64,000 nt of DNA, taken from assembly GCA_963932465.1 (NCBI GenBank), contig OZ010794.1, positions 212,487,748 to 212,551,747 of the forward strand, given 5' to 3'. Below are positions 1-12,199 of this stretch, in pieces. The translations under genes and the position numbers were made by a program. A model generated the notes under the pieces. It made no database searches. It saw nothing but the letters and a program-made list of their open reading frames with translations, and had not been told where the DNA came from. Within the stretch, counting starts at the first letter, position 1, and the number at the start of each line of letters is the position of its first letter. The DNA comes from Maratus speciosus (Eukaryota; Arthropoda; Arachnida; Araneae; Salticidae).

Positions 1-194
1 TCACACATTTACACATTGCACGTGCGCCAAAATGCCACCAGCTTGACAATTCTTGGCAGAATTTCGAGAGAAACAAAAAGTAGCATTAAACGATACCAAA
101 CTGTAGGTGGTTCAGAAGTGGTCGTTAAAAAGTTAAGAATATCATTAAATGGTCAACAGTGAAAAATGTTTGTCGAATTCCGGGTTATATCATA
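1..194. repeat. Left copy of a duplicated segment (pairs with 33125-33319)
   Basis: This stretch aligns by eye, in the same orientation, with about 33125-33319: both contain AATGCCA-C-AGCTTGA, AAAGTAGCAT-AAACGATAC and a final GGGTTATATCATA. No reading frame is supported. Its value is as the flank of the next element: the other copy runs on without interruption where this one is broken by an insertion. Confidence 0.75.
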
Positions 195-1371
195 CAGTCG
201 AACCCGGTTAAGACGCTCACGGTTAATACGCGATCCCGCTTAATACGCGGATTTTGTCTGATCCCTTGAACATCGCCCATAAGGATAATGTAAAAAGATC
301 ACGTTTAATACACGAACGGTTATGACGCGATCCCGCTTAATACGCGATAAATTTTCTCTTCTTCGAGGGAAAAAAATCACGCTTAAGACGCGAATTCTTT
401 GATCAAGATGCGAATTCCTTCTTTTTTCTCGAGTGTTACCAATGTAGTGGATTTTTATTATTCAGATTAAAAAAAAAAAACACTGTTTTCTAATAGTATT
501 TAATTTATTTAACAGCAGATTAATTAAGGCGCAAATTACTAAACGGAAATAGTGGTAGACATTTGAATTAAAAAAAATCCCTCTAAATTAGCAAAACTGC
601 AATTCTTCTTTGATCCCACCTCCTAGCATTCTTCGTCTCTCGCTTCGTGTATGTCTTTTCTATAGTAGAGAGAAATAGACGAATTCAGGTTACTCAGATG
701 CGTCATAAAAATTATTGCGATTAGAGATGTTCATACCTATTGTTAGAGAGATTTTAAATGTACTTTATATCGCTACTTTTATAATGCATATTATAGACAG
801 CAAAAAAGTCTCTCGTAAAGATTAAATACGACTCCGATTGGATAATTCTTTTATGTATACTTTACTTTTAGCTATAACAATATTTTATAAGGATAGTTTT
901 TCTTATTATATTAATAATGAAGAACATATTATAATGATACTCATTATTACAAGTAGTAAATATGAATTTAAAAACTGGGTTGTGCTTCAAAAATTTAAAA
1001 AAATTAATATTTTTTTCTCTCTGTTAAAAAAATGAGTGTAGTAGGAAAATTATTTTTGGTTGCAATGTATTAATCGACATTAAAGTCATGTTAGAATCCA
1101 TATTTATTTTCCGTTATTATTCCAGTTTGTCCTGTAAAAAGAAATAATGAGTTAAAGTGGAATACAATTAAATTTCATTCGGAAGATATGTAAAAGACAC
1201 AATTTTCGACCGTAAACGTATAAATGAAAGCTCTGAAGTTCATTTAGACGGTTAGATGTATGAATTAGTCCTGTTCCTACAACATTATACAAATCACGTT
1301 TAATACGCGACCCCGCTTAATACGCGACTTTTGACCACTCCCTTGAAACGCGTCTTAACCGGGTTCCACTG
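195..1371. mobile_element. Non-autonomous pogo/Tigger-like (Tc1/mariner-type) transposon
   Basis: The element is bounded by inverted ends CAGTCGAACCCGGTTAAGAC and, on the other strand, CAGTGGAACCCGGTTAAGAC, with TA on each side (193-194 and 1372-1373). Sub-terminal repeats of the type GCTTAATACGCGA recur at about 215-345 and 1290-1330 near both ends. The paralogous copy at 33317-33318 has a single TA and no insert, which fits TA duplication. About 1.18 kb long with no transposase frame; the longest frames inside are AT-rich and unconvincing. The TIR style resembles pogo/Tigger elements, but the family name is an inference from ends and TA target only. Confidence 0.8.
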
Positions 1372-1373
1372 TA

Positions 1374-2440
1374 TTTCATCTGGTTAATAAGGTGACTGAG
1401 CCAGTAACTGATCAAATAAGGTCGGCGCTACGAGGATTTTATTGTATTTCCTTCTTTTTAAGTTTTCGAAGTAAACTAACATAATTGCTACAGCCCTCAA
1501 TGAATGTCCTATAATGGGCAAAAATGAAATTTGATGAAATTTAATAGCAACAAAATTATAAGTAAATAGTTTCTTTAATTGCCTTTTTCCCAGTAGTTGA
1601 TCAATTGCAGAAATCAGTCCAAAATTCAAAAATTAATCTTTAAAATACCATGCTTAAGCTGTGATTAACAATAATTCAGATAAAACTATTATTTGAAATA
1701 CGAAGATGGAAGTGGAATATTTTAACTTACCGTAATTGTGTCCAACTAGTCAAAAACTATTTTTTTACATTTTCTAATAAAAAAAAATTCCTAAAATTGC
1801 TTCTCTTACAGCAGGCATCTGACAGCAATGTGACAAGAGGTGCTCCAACCTTCAATGAAATATATTATGCCTAGTGCCATGTTTAAAACTCATTTCCGCC
1901 TGAAATGGCCGAATATTTCAAAAATTTGATCAGCTACTGGGGGGGGGGGGTATTAACTATTGGCAGACAGACAGAAAGACACACTCACAGATAGACATTT
2001 TGTAAAAACATATTTTTTGGAATCTCTGACCCCTAAAACGTGTAAATCCGTCGAAAACCGGAAGTCGAAAATTTTCACGAATACAATACTTTGTACCTTG
2101 TAAAGATAGAAGAAAGTAAAAAGACCGCAAGCAGTTACAGATTCTAATTTAAAAGGGAGGTCCCACAAAGTATTGATATTTAATTTTGAACTCTTAGTTA
2201 TGCATAAATGTAGTTTACATTATTTGTATTTAGACTTTTGTGACTATATAATATCGACTTTTGCACAATTTCGCTAATTTTTTTTTTTTTTTTCTTCGAT
2301 GGATATATAGTTAATGTCTAAAATGTTTATTAAAATAAAGTTATACTTTCCAAAATATTAGTAGTGTGTTAGATTGTTGTAATTTTATGAGTGTATGTAG
2401 ACTTTTGTGACTGACTGTATATACAAAGACTACAAAGTAT
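1374..2440. other. Unannotated AT-rich stretch
   Basis: No gene supported. It holds a run of 12 G at 1939-1950, a T-rich run near 2279-2294, and at 1990-2115 a repeat that is the inverted counterpart of 10318-10425. Confidence 0.5.
1990..2115 (-). repeat. Dispersed repeat, inverted copy of 10318-10425
   Basis: Contains CCGTCGAAAACCGGAAGTCG; the reverse complement occurs in 10318-10425 as ACTTCCGGTTTTCGACGG, with similar flanking order (the ACGTGTAAATCC and CTGACCCCT side). The family is unknown. The DNA-level match is the only evidence. Confidence 0.55.
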
Positions 2441-3060
2441 GTTTTTGCGCATGTCCGAATGATTCAGTACAATAGGAAAATCATTCATTCTGCCTATCAC
2501 TACTTATAACGATTAATTGTGATTCCAAAACATAAACTCTACACTTAAATGCGCACTGAAAAACAGAAGTAATTTATGCCTTAACATTGAAAGCTAAGAA
2601 CGATTTTAAGAACAAACTGGTGAATATTCCGTAAGTAAAACTTTTTCAAAAGTGAACATTTAATGCGAATTTTATGGTCTGAAAAGTAATAAAATTTCTC
2701 TTTTTCCATTTCCTGAAATAATGCGTTTCAGAGTTTCTTCAAGAAATATTTTTATAAAAATGCTCACAAACAGCCATTATCGAAGATTTTATTTGGTAAT
2801 GTCCATATTGCATTCTTCAGATAGATTTGTAAAATAGCTCTATGTCTTGCTTTGCAAACATTTTGTGAGATTTAGAGATAGAAATTGATTTTTCAGTTAT
2901 TTTTAATACTTTTGTCAGATATAATCATATATGATCGATAAACTGTAAAATGGTAGCAACATCAGTGCAGGTTCAGACCCTCCGTTATAAGATATTTGAT
3001 TATTAAGAAGACACACTATTTTTCTTAAAAAATTCTATATTGTCTGTATGATTTCACATT
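2441..3060. repeat. Duplicated block A, copy 1 (pairs with 37269-38105)
   Basis: Aligns colinearly and at high identity with 37269-38105. Shared landmarks include ATGTCCGAATGATTCA, TTATGCCTTAACATTGAA, AACATTTAATGCGAATTTTA and the pair GAGATTTAGAGATAG / AAATTGATTTTTCAG. Copy 2 carries an extra TTAA-flanked MITE (37332-37552) where this copy reads CTACTTATAACG near 2504. No coding potential seen. Confidence 0.85.
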
Positions 3061-4620
3061 ATAAACAATCATATAAAATACAATTAGTTACTTAAAAAAA
3101 AACATATAGTTTGGCACTTAAAAAGTATATTTTATACCAATACTATACAATCAGTATCGAAGAGTTCGGTTACAGTCGGATAAATTTATAACCGGTAAAT
3201 TTGAATAGAATTTTTATCTTTATTTAAAAACGTTATTCACAGAGAATTTCTGTCATTATTAAAACAAAAATATGTATATATATATTTTTTTTTTTACTCT
3301 CGGAAGTTTGCCCTGCATTTCCGCCATATTGTGACTACATAAGTAATCCTGCTGTTAATTTAAGTGATTTTGATTACCGCCGATTGAGATTTCCACCAGT
3401 AATTTTTAATAGAAATTTTTGCGTATATAAACACTTTAGTTATGCACCATTTCCATCAGAAACACGGCAGAAGTATATTCGACTTTTACGTTTTATTGTT
3501 AACACTGAAATTTAAGAAAAGTTTTTGCCTTATTTATTCGCAAATTTGAGCGATTAAGAAAGGCAAAATATACTATTAAATTTTAGTTGTAAGTAAAAAG
3601 CATAAAAGTTGGCAGCTGTGCCTTAGCCATTTCAATCGCATTATGTTGATTTCGGGGCGCGTATGTGAATCAACAGTGAAACATAAAGGACCTTTTTGAT
3701 TGTAAATGATAAAATGTAAAACAAAAGTGTAGAAAGCTTTCTAGTGGGAATATCTGGCGATTCTCGGTTACCAGTTTTGAAATCAGATGTTAATAACAAT
3801 AAATTTAAAATAAAGCTTTAACATTATTTAAATTTTTATTATTTATTTCTATTTTCACATTTAGAAAAATGGTTTTTTATTTTTAAAAAATCATGAATTC
3901 TCTATTTAAAATTTAGGAATTTTTCAAATAGATATGCATTTTCAGGTTAAATTTAGGACAAATTCATCGCCTTATGAAAGAAAAGCTCAAAAAAGAATAT
4001 TCTAAGTTTCAGTACGATAATACTGAATATCGGCTTTCTCACTGCAAAAATTAAATTTTACAAATTTCTTTATGTTCTAAATAAAACCATTCAAAATCAT
4101 ATCAAGGTCTTTGCTTGGGAATTTCCAAAGAGTGTGTCACAGCTAATTAAGATTAAAAAAAGTCTATGTAAAATTTAAAGAGCAAAATTTGTTACCACAA
4201 CATTTATTCATCAAATTTATGTTTTTTGTTTGTTTGTTTGTTTGTTTGTTTGGTGGAGGGGAGGGGGGTGTTAAATGAGACGAAAAAGTATAGTAAAAAT
4301 AGACGGAACCTGCCATGTGATTTTGCGGTCGAAAATTTATCACAAAGAGATTACTTATCAGTTAACCAACATTTCTTGATGCGAAATCGGTTTCCGATTT
4401 TATTTCTTTTCCGAAAGCCTTTTCAGGAATGCTTATGATTGTATTAAAATCTAACATTTTATGCTGGATATTCCCTCGATAAACAGCCAACTTTTGTTCT
4501 AAAAATTTTTAAGTAAGGTTATCAAGTAGATGCTTTTAGTAATGATTAGATTCTTTTTCTTATACAATAAAAAAATAACGATTAAACTCTTTTATCATGG
4601 AGACTTTTTATATAAAGTTA
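3061..4620. other. Unannotated stretch with one palindrome and a GTTT microsatellite
   Basis: No gene supported. About 3480-3615 is an imperfect palindrome (ACTTTTACG... to ...CATAAAAGTTGGCAGC) of the class described at 56155-56305. A (GTTT)n microsatellite of about six units lies at 4227-4251, followed by a G-rich patch. The AT-rich remainder shows nothing recognisable. Confidence 0.45.
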
Positions 4621-6150
4621 ACATAAATTGTTGTTTAAAAAAATAAAAACAAAAGTTAAGCGACAACAGTATAATTCTGTTTATGTAATAGTATACAGTC
4701 CATATAGTAATAAGCAGTATAAATCTGTGTTACATGGGCAAAGTTGGTTCTTTAAATATAAAGTTATACAGAATATCTTCAATGAAACAAACAAGTTGGA
4801 AATTCCTTGTCAAACGTGGCAAATGAGGTGCGTTCGTTCTATAACTAGTTTTATAAATATCTTTTGCACCGCATATTGTACTGAATGTATATTTTAGTGC
4901 ACTTCATAAATCCATATCAGTTTCATTCTCTTCCAAAAACTGTAACAGCATTAAAAAGCACTTGAAATAATTTTTTCCCATTGGCCGTAATGTAACGGAA
5001 ATCTTGTGACTGTCCTTGTAATTAAACTATACATCCTATTTTCATAAAATTTGAAATGACTAGACAAAATTATGGAAAAATTATGTATTTTAAATTTCAA
5101 ACGATTCGGTTGGGTAGTTTTTTGCGCTGTGATATGCGGACTGACGGACGGAAAGACAGACAGACGGACTAAACGACAGCTATAGGTGGTTATAGGTACT
5201 TATATAATTACGAACGCACCTAAAAATGGATCTGCAAATTTTACACTCAATGCAATTTATACAGAAATGTGGAAATGGCAATAATCGAATTAAATAACTG
5301 TCATGAATTAATCTGCCAATAATATTCTAATAATCATATTCGATATTTTTTTATTTATATAGAAAATAACTTTCATCGAAAAATAAAGCCTTTTCAGAAA
5401 ATTACAAACCAATTGCGAGTACGAAGTCCAAACTTTTACTGGAAATTCTTTTGCAGCAATTTTCAGCCCTATTTTGGTGATTTTGTGGGAAAAACAAATG
5501 TCATGAAATTCTTAAATCAGAACTAATCGGGAATGCTCTGAGCTAATATATCAGGTGTCACCATCAACTCAAATGAGGGCGGCGAACATAACACTTTTTT
5601 TCGTATAGATTAACTCGCATTAATTAATTGTTAAAGTTTATTTCAAACTTCTCAATTCTTAAGTTGAAAGATACTATAAGAGATTACTGGTATAAGTGCG
5701 GCTGGTGGTTGAGTTTTTGGAAACTTCTGTACTGTATATTTTTCTGGAGAAAATTATAGAACAACCTCAAAGGATTAAATAAAGAAAAGGATGTACATTG
5801 CATAATTATAGAGAGATACCGATCGGTGATCAATGGTAAAAAGTATCCACGTTTATAAGGGTTCCATAAGATACTGTTTTTATATTCTGTTTGCACCATT
5901 ATTTTTTTAAATATATTTTGAGTTATATTTCCCTTGGAAATAATGTCAAAGCATATGGTTTATGTTTTGATAAAGTTGTGCGAAATAAAATTAAAAAATA
6001 GTCGTGTCTGGCAACCCTGAGTTTAGTTAGTAACTTCTTGAATTTACGAAGAGTATGGTGCCACATGGTCGCCGACATACCGATTTTTTAAACAACAGTA
6101 AATATTTACAAGATTGTTCGCTTTATCTAATTACAGATATTGTGCGATTA
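4621..6150. repeat. Duplicated block B, copy 1, left part (pairs with 44085-45178)
   Basis: Colinear match to 44085-45178. Landmarks in both include AAAGTTAAGCGACAACAGTA, CAAAGTTGG, AATAACTGTCAT-AATTAATCTGC, GTACGAAGTCCAAACTTTTA and ATACCGATCGGT. The match is interrupted here by the 4826-5221 insertion and is cut on the right by the 6153-8087 element. Short frames in this block do not survive comparison between copies. Confidence 0.8.
4826..5221. mobile_element. Non-autonomous DNA transposon with AGGTGCGTTCGT ends
   Basis: Perfect 12-bp inverted ends: AGGTGCGTTCGT at 4826-4837 and ACGAACGCACCT at 5210-5221. The paralogous block near 44270 lacks the insert. The interior includes a GACGGAC / GACAGACAGACGGAC purine-rich stretch near 5141-5170. 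A target duplication is not clear (AAATG lies near both sides). No transposase. Superfamily not assigned. Confidence 0.65.
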
Positions 6151-6152
6151 TA

Positions 6153-8087
6153 CAGGGTTTCCGGTCTCAACGGTGTCCAGTGGCTAATTCCTAAACCATT
6201 AGTCATAGACATATAGTTCCAATTACAAAAATGTTTTAAATCAGGTAAAGAAACATTTTAAAAGCGATTTGGGTCAATAAAAACATTTCTTAAAAAATTA
6301 CGAAATTTAAATTTTTATACGGTCTCCCGGTCCTATCAGTTATATTTAGTAATTTTTTCCTATCACGCACACAAGTAAGACCAAAAAAGTCCCATTCATA
6401 TGACGCTAAAAATGAGCGAGCTATGAAACTTTAAAAATGCATGACTTATGCCACTTTTCTACTCTGAAAACAAATGAGTTCGGCTTGGCTTTGAGGGATC
6501 ATATACCATGTGTTTAAAGTATTCGAAGATCTTACTTCATGTGTATCTGCGCTTTGAAAAAAAAGCCTACAAGTATTATGATTAAGTCTCAAATTGGCTA
6601 AAATAACATATGTTTTATTTTGTCAGGATTTGAGACTGTTTCTCTTATGATTTCTTTTAACAAAAATTATGTTTTTTTTTATAAGTTTTTATGTTACTTC
6701 AACAGTCGTATGTATGTTTTTCCAGATCAAAATTTGTACTCGAACTTTAACCCACTTTTAAATATCCGATCGAGATTGCATTTTACATACTGGCGCAAAT
6801 CCGATAAAAATCTAATATTATTAAGATTTTCGGTTGTTACCATTTATACTTATTTTACAGGATAACACAAAAAATTTCGGACAGATTTCTGCCAAGGAAT
6901 TTAAGAAATAGTTTTAGATTAGATAATACAAGACTGCGATTGTTGGGTTTTTTAACTTTTATGTATTTTTTAGCACTGAATCCGAAAATTACCTTAATTT
7001 TTAACCATCATGTCAGGATATTTCGCAAATCTTAAATTTTCAAATTTAAAGAATAACAAAAATCGAATACTATAAAGTAGAGGAGATGGTTGTGTTTTTT
7101 AACTTTTGATAATTGATTTTTACGCACTTTTTAGCATTGAATCTGAAAATGAAGTTCATTTTTAACCACCACGTTAGAATCTTTTGCAAATCGCAAATGT
7201 GTAATTTAAAATATAGCGAGAATCTCATACTATAAAACATATGTAAAACATTTTCTATTTTTTTTTAATATTATTTGATTAAAAATTTATTCGATATTTT
7301 TTGCTTATCCAAGGATTCTTACAGCTAAACAGCTGAGTGGTTCGATGAGATGGGGGAGGAAATTCAATTTTAAGATTGAACTTCTTAACTTTGAAATTTG
7401 CAATTTGCGAAAAATCCTGATATGATAGTTAAAAATGAAGGTCAAATTCGGATTCAGCGGAACAGAATATATATGAATCAATTATCAAAAGCTAAAAAGC
7501 ATGACATAACCCAACTTTTGCAGGCTTGTGCAATCTAATAATATTTTAAAATACGTATCATTTTGTAAAGAATTGAGGCTGTTAATTTAGAATCATTTTA
7601 TTTAACAAAAATTCTGTTTTTTCTTTCTTCTTAAATGTTTATTACAAATTGTATATTTTCCATTAATATGCCAGAATGATTAAAGATTTCAAATTTATAT
7701 TGCAATGTTAATTTTACTCCGAAACATTTTTTATATCTGACGAAATTATATTTCCACTAAATTTGTGAATGACCCCCGATTTGCAGAGAAAAATATGCTC
7801 CAACTTTAAACAGCTATTACTCGGTCAATTTTAATCGTAGAAAAACGGGAGTTTTTTTGTATTACTTGTCAGTGTAAAAGGAAAATTTCACTAAATATAA
7901 CTTATAGGACCGGGGGACCGTATAAAAATTTAAATTTCGTAATTTTTTAAGAAATGTTTTTATTGACCCAAATCGCTTTTAAAATATTTCTTTACCTGAT
8001 TTAAAACATTTTTGTAATTGGAACTATATGTCTATGTCTAACGGTTTAGGAATTAGCCATTGGACACCGTTGAGACCGGACACCCTG
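6153..8087. mobile_element. TA-inserting element with about 200-bp inverted repeats
   Basis: The ends are CAGGGTTTCCGGTCTCAACG and, inverted, CAGGGTGTCCGGTCTCAACG. The inverted match continues for roughly 210 bp on each side (6153-6365 against 7880-8087) with scattered mismatches. Flanks are TA/TA (6151-6152, 8088-8089), and the paralogous copy reads GCGATTATATAAAAC without the insert at about 45179-45182. The interior (about 6900-7520) has further direct and inverted repeats of an AT-rich 100-bp motif. No transposase frame. CAGGG ends with TA target suggest a Tc1/mariner-like or foldback derivative. Confidence 0.8.
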
Positions 8088-8298
8088 TATAAAACAAGTA
8101 TTTCTGCATAAAAATATAGGTGCTGAAAAAAATCGGGAGGTTGGCAGCTATGGTGCTAATATTTTTTATTAGAAATCATTGTCTAATATTTTTTGTTTCA
8201 TAAAAAAGTTATTTTTACTGTTAATCGCAGATATTCTAACAGTTTTCAGCAATTAAATGGGACGAAAATTTCGGCATATACATAGATGCCAACATCTG

Positions 8299-8522
8299 TT
8301 AACCCCTTAATTCTCGCTCCCGTCATATTCACGGGATGTGCCTTTTACTCAAATTGTTTGATTCCCACCAGTTTTATAAAACAGTGAAATTGGCTATATT
8401 TTAGTTTAATTATCCTGTCATTAATTAAGGTGAATTTCTTTGATTCACTTTTTCATAAAAGTGGTGCCAATAAGCCATTTGAATTTTTCAACCGTAATTT
8501 AATTCGAGCGCTAAAGGGTTAA
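8299..8522. mobile_element. TTAA MITE, CTCCCG family
   Basis: Starts TTAACCCCTTAATTCTCGCT and ends GAGCGCTAAAGGGTTAA, 224 bp. A sister copy lies at 36584-36810. The interior is palindromic: CCCACCAGTTTTATAAAA on the left half and AAAAGTGGTGCCAATAAG on the right half. Non-coding. Confidence 0.8.
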
Positions 8523-8528
8523 TTATTA

Positions 8529-8682
8529 CGGAGTCTGATCTAATACGAACATGTTTTTAACCGGAAAATGTATACAAAGAAATGCGTCCTTTTCCAGTAA
8601 GGTACTTTGCAGATTTTATTTTGAAATTTTTGTTGAAATAAATTTTCCGTTTGAAAATATGTTCTTCTTGGATCAGACTCCG
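8529..8682. repeat. Small foldback element
   Basis: Inverted arms CGGAGTCTGATC (8529-8540) and GATCAGACTCCG (8671-8682). Similarity extends further inward, with AACATGTTTTTAACCGGAAA on the left and TTTTCCGTTTGAAAATATGT on the right. It is absent from the paralogous region near 45400. Superfamily unknown. Confidence 0.6.
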
Positions 8683-8831
8683 GAATAATTAAGTGATTTT
8701 GGCGTCTATGCATATAGTGTATTGTCTAACGGTTACGATTGCAGTAACAGAGGAAGTATATCAAAATGGCTGCATTGTTTGTTTACAACGGATCAGAGCC
8801 TGATAAAAAGCCGGTGCTAATCTCCCACTTG

Positions 8832-8834
<3 letters not shown>

Positions 8835-8875
<41 letters not shown>
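8835..8875. repeat. AT dinucleotide microsatellite
   Basis: About 20 uninterrupted AT units followed by a T run; it separates block-B sequence from the repeat that follows. Confidence 0.9.
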
Positions 8876-8885
<10 letters not shown>

Positions 8886-8992
8886 TGACGGAAATTCTGC
8901 ATAAATAAGGCGATTGAATATGACGAACTATTCTATCCAAATTTACTGATGGACGTTTGCTTCGGTTATAATCATATTCTCTGGCATTTACA

Positions 8993-9175
8993 GGATACCT
9001 AATTTCAATTCCAAACTTACGATCGACACCAAGAATATTTCAGTAAAATTTTGCTTTTACAGTGAATAGTTAAAATAACATGTTTTCAATTTCTAAAACA
9101 GTCATTTTAAAATCCCGGTGTCAGTCAATCATTTCAGCATTTTACAACAAAAATTGTCCGTGCCGGAAAGGGTTA
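8993..9175 (-). mobile_element. Partial TTAA MITE (inverted relative of 27285-27465)
   Basis: The right end GTGCCGGAAAGGGTTAA and the adjoining 170 bp are the reverse complement of the left part of the MITE at 27285: TTGTTGTAAAATG, ATGATTGACTGACACC and GTAAAAGCAAAATTTT are shared. The second terminus is missing, so this copy is truncated. Confidence 0.7.
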
Positions 9176-9670
9176 AACCTTAAGTTGATGAATTATTCTT
9201 TTGGAAATGTGTTTTTTATTCTTATATTAAAGATTAGACACCAGAAATTTTAAGATAGATTTTTAACTTTATTTTGTAGCATGGAACAATGGAACCAGGG
9301 GGGTACCATTCGTGCGATGCGCCAACTGTAAAGTTTTCTTAACTATTCGCGCATTACGTCACGTGGCGGACAGATTCCCCTCGCTTCGCTCGTTTCAATA
9401 GTATTCTGTATGCTGTTCTCTGATGGAATTTTTTTCTGTGAATGATTTTAATTATTTTATTATTTTAACAGACATTTTGAAAAGAACCCAGTGAATGCAC
9501 TATATCAACATGTTCTAATAACTCTCGGAGAACACGTATACAGATTTAAAAATACAGTACAAATTACAAAGCCTCAAATCCGAACGTCGAAATCCGGAAT
9601 TCCTCAAAAGCCGGGCATTTTGTTAACTGACGATTATTATTCTAGAGAATCGCAACGAAAATCACTAAAA
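9176..9670. other. Unannotated stretch
   Basis: No gene or named repeat recognised. A slightly GC-richer patch lies near 9300-9400 (TTCCCCTCGCTTCGCTCG). The 60-codon frame starting at 9491 has no recognisable family. Confidence 0.4.
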
Positions 9671-9818
9671 TAGCAGAGGACAAAATTTACTATATTAGGC
9701 TGCAATTTTAAAACCAAATTCCTATTACGAACGTCAAAAAATTTCTCCAAAACGTGAAAATCTCTAAAAATTCAATAAAATAATCGCGAGTAATTCCGAA
9801 TAAACTTAAATGAAAGTG

Positions 9819-9854
<36 letters not shown>

Positions 9855-9914
9855 CATTTGCTATATTGGACTAAAAAATTAAAACCGGACTTCTTTCACA
9901 AATGCAGACAAATG

Positions 9915-9950
<36 letters not shown>

Positions 9951-10145
9951 AGTTCAAAACTATCAGAGGAGAAAACTTATTATATTTGGCTAACAGTTGA
10001 TAACCGAGTTCCTTTTACAAATCTCAAAACCCTAAAATTCGTATAAAAACTCGCGAAAAATGCAAACTCCGAATAAAGTTTATTGAAAAAAATGACAAGA
10101 TTTACTATACTGGGCTAAAAAATAAATCCGGATTCCTTTTGTTCA
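9671..10145. repeat. Degenerate tandem repeat with embedded poly(A)
   Basis: Four diverged units begin near 9672, 9847, 9963 and 10090 with a motif like GAGGACAAAATTTACTATAT followed by GGCTAA and ACCGGATTCC. Spacing is about 175, 116 and 127 bp. Long A runs at about 9820-9846 and 9914-9949 account for part of the spacing. Lysine-rich frames across this region are artefacts of the A runs. Confidence 0.65.
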
Positions 10146-10317
10146 TATGGGAAAAACGCCGCAAATTTAAAAAAAAAAAAAAAACGAAAAAACGTCAAAA
10201 ATGGCATAAAAACTTAAAAAATTTCTTTTGTTATTGTAATTTTTTTAACTTAAAAAAAATTCCTCTATTAAAATATTTGTTTTAGCATTATCTTTTTTTA
10301 CCCTTTTTTATCTATAA

Positions 10318-10425
10318 TAGAAGAAATGTTGTAGTCGAAATTTTGTTGAACTTCCGGTTTTCGACGGATTTGCACATTTTAAGGGTAGGAGATACAGAAA
10401 CACATGTTTTTATAAAATATCTGTC
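10318..10425 (+). repeat. Dispersed repeat, inverted copy of 1990-2115
   Basis: Contains ACTTCCGGTTTTCGACGG followed by ATTTGCACATTTTAAGGG. The reverse complement of the same order is at 1990-2115. It leads into the tandem repeat that follows and may be its end. Confidence 0.55.
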
Positions 10426-10439
10426 GGTCCGTATATACT

Positions 10440-10910
10440 ATACATGTGTCTCATTATATCATCGGTAAGTATACGAAGTTATGCACAGAATTGAACCAAA
10501 TTTCATATAACTGTTTTGCTGTGATGGTGCTGTAGTAGCGATTTTTGTGCCATTTTCAATATTCTATCATCGAAAAGTGTATGAATGAATCGTAACTTAA
10601 GTTACGCATAGAACTGAACAAAATTTCATGTGTATGTTTTTGACTATGGCCAGCAGGTGCAGGTTGAATTTGGGGATATTCGGCCGAGAGAGGGCGCTGT
10701 AATAGCGATTTCTGTGCCATTTTCCTTATTGTTTCATCGCAAAGCATAGGTTTCAACCAAACTTCATACATATGTTTTTGACTGTTGACGTCCCAGTTGT
10801 AAATGGATATCTAACCTTGAAAGGAGGCGCTGTCATAACGATTTTCTCGATTTTTCGTAGTTCTGTTCTATATTTGTTGCTGATGCAGTGACATGCATTT
10901 CGTTTCTAGC
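10440..10910. repeat. Degenerate tandem repeat, about 160-bp unit
   Basis: Three diverged units share AACCAAATTTCATA-A, then GGCGCTGT-ATA-CGATTT and GTGCCATTTTC. The 71-codon minus-strand frame at 10556-10771 lies wholly inside this repeat and is not taken as a gene. Confidence 0.55.
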
Positions 10911-12199
10911 TGACCCGGCGATTCGCAAACAGAATAACGATAATATTTACTTTATTAAATACTATGTTCGAGTTACTCTGATTAATAAAATGAAGAAGAA
11001 ATTTAAGATGATAATTAATGTATGGTTGAGGTAATAACCTATAAGCAGTGCTTAATTTGCGCCGGAGCTCAGCTTTGTTACTTCTTTATTTTTAGTTGAA
11101 ATTTAAATATTGGTCTGAATTCATTTGCACTCATTCCGGATTTTGGCGAAAATAGTATTTCTAAAAAATCAATGCCTAAATTTTATTTTTCTTTCCCTTC
11201 CATCTCCAATCTTTTGCGTTCTTTCATACCAAAGCACTTACGTATGTGACATAGTGTGTCATGTGTAGCTTTTTTATTTTTTAATGATTTCAGAACGGCG
11301 ATAAGGAATGTCAGAATTATTTGCTACCATTTCTGCCGTTTTCACTAGCTGCTTTTTGTTCACGTTTTTAAAATATTCCAGTACTTCTTTATTTTTAGTG
11401 AATATTTAAATAATAGTGAGAATAGATCGCAGTTTATAAATACTGCGCACCAAATTTGTGAATAATGTATGAAATATAAATATGCATGTGTGTGTGTGTG
11501 TGACTGCAGAATATTAGAGCTCTGGTAGTTTTTTTTTGCTAGAAACTAAGCCCTGTGTATATATATTGTTACAGATATTTGAATCATATTGATGTGCATT
11601 TGAAACTAACGAATTTAAAAATTGAATTTTGTTTCTTAATGAGGTCCAAGGATTTTGCTACCCGATAGTGTGTAAAAATTATTAGTCACATTGGTTTATT
11701 AAATGTATGTTAATGGTTCTTACTTTTTTTTTTCCTTCCTATTTTTTGAAAATGTTAATTCATTGTTAAATCTGTATATCTCCATAAATTTTCTTTCTAT
11801 TGTTTCTTATTTGTATGGAGAAATGTTATATTCGATGTGTTTTATAAGATAACATGGAAATTTTAAAACTGAAATTGTTTTAAAATTTTCAGTTTTTGCT
11901 GAAATTTTGTGTATATGAAATAGCGATATTGCTATCTGTATATCATAATGTAAAAAATATGTATAGTACATATTTTTTTATCATAATAGAATTAGTTTAA
12001 TTATAGAGTAATATTTTTTGTATTATTTAATCCCGAATAAGCATAGTGACATTCGAAATTTTTTTAAACTTATATCTAGTAATCGGACAATACATTATTG
12101 TTAAAAGTTCTCATGCGTGACTTTTGTTTAATTTATTCTATTTGATAATTCTAGTCATTTTATTACTACTGCTGTGTCATCATATTCATATAATTCATT
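10911..12199. other. Unannotated AT-rich stretch
   Basis: No gene supported; a short (GT)n run lies at about 11486-11501. The rest is low-complexity AT-rich sequence without visible terminal repeats. Confidence 0.4.

Larger units (their letters stand above)
8088..8992. repeat. Duplicated block B, copy 1, right part (pairs with 45180-45720)
   Basis: Resumes the block-B match after the long-TIR insertion. Shared landmarks are TAAAACAAGTA-TTCTGCATAA, GGAGGTTGGCAGCTATG, ACGATTGCAGTAACAGAGGA and TGACGGAAATTCTGCATAAA. It is interrupted by a TTAA MITE (8299-8522), a small foldback (8529-8682) and an AT microsatellite at 8835-8875. Confidence 0.75.

Noticed and set aside
9810..10046. 78-codon lysine-rich frame
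   Set aside because: Created by two long A runs inside a degenerate tandem repeat; no conserved sequence otherwise.
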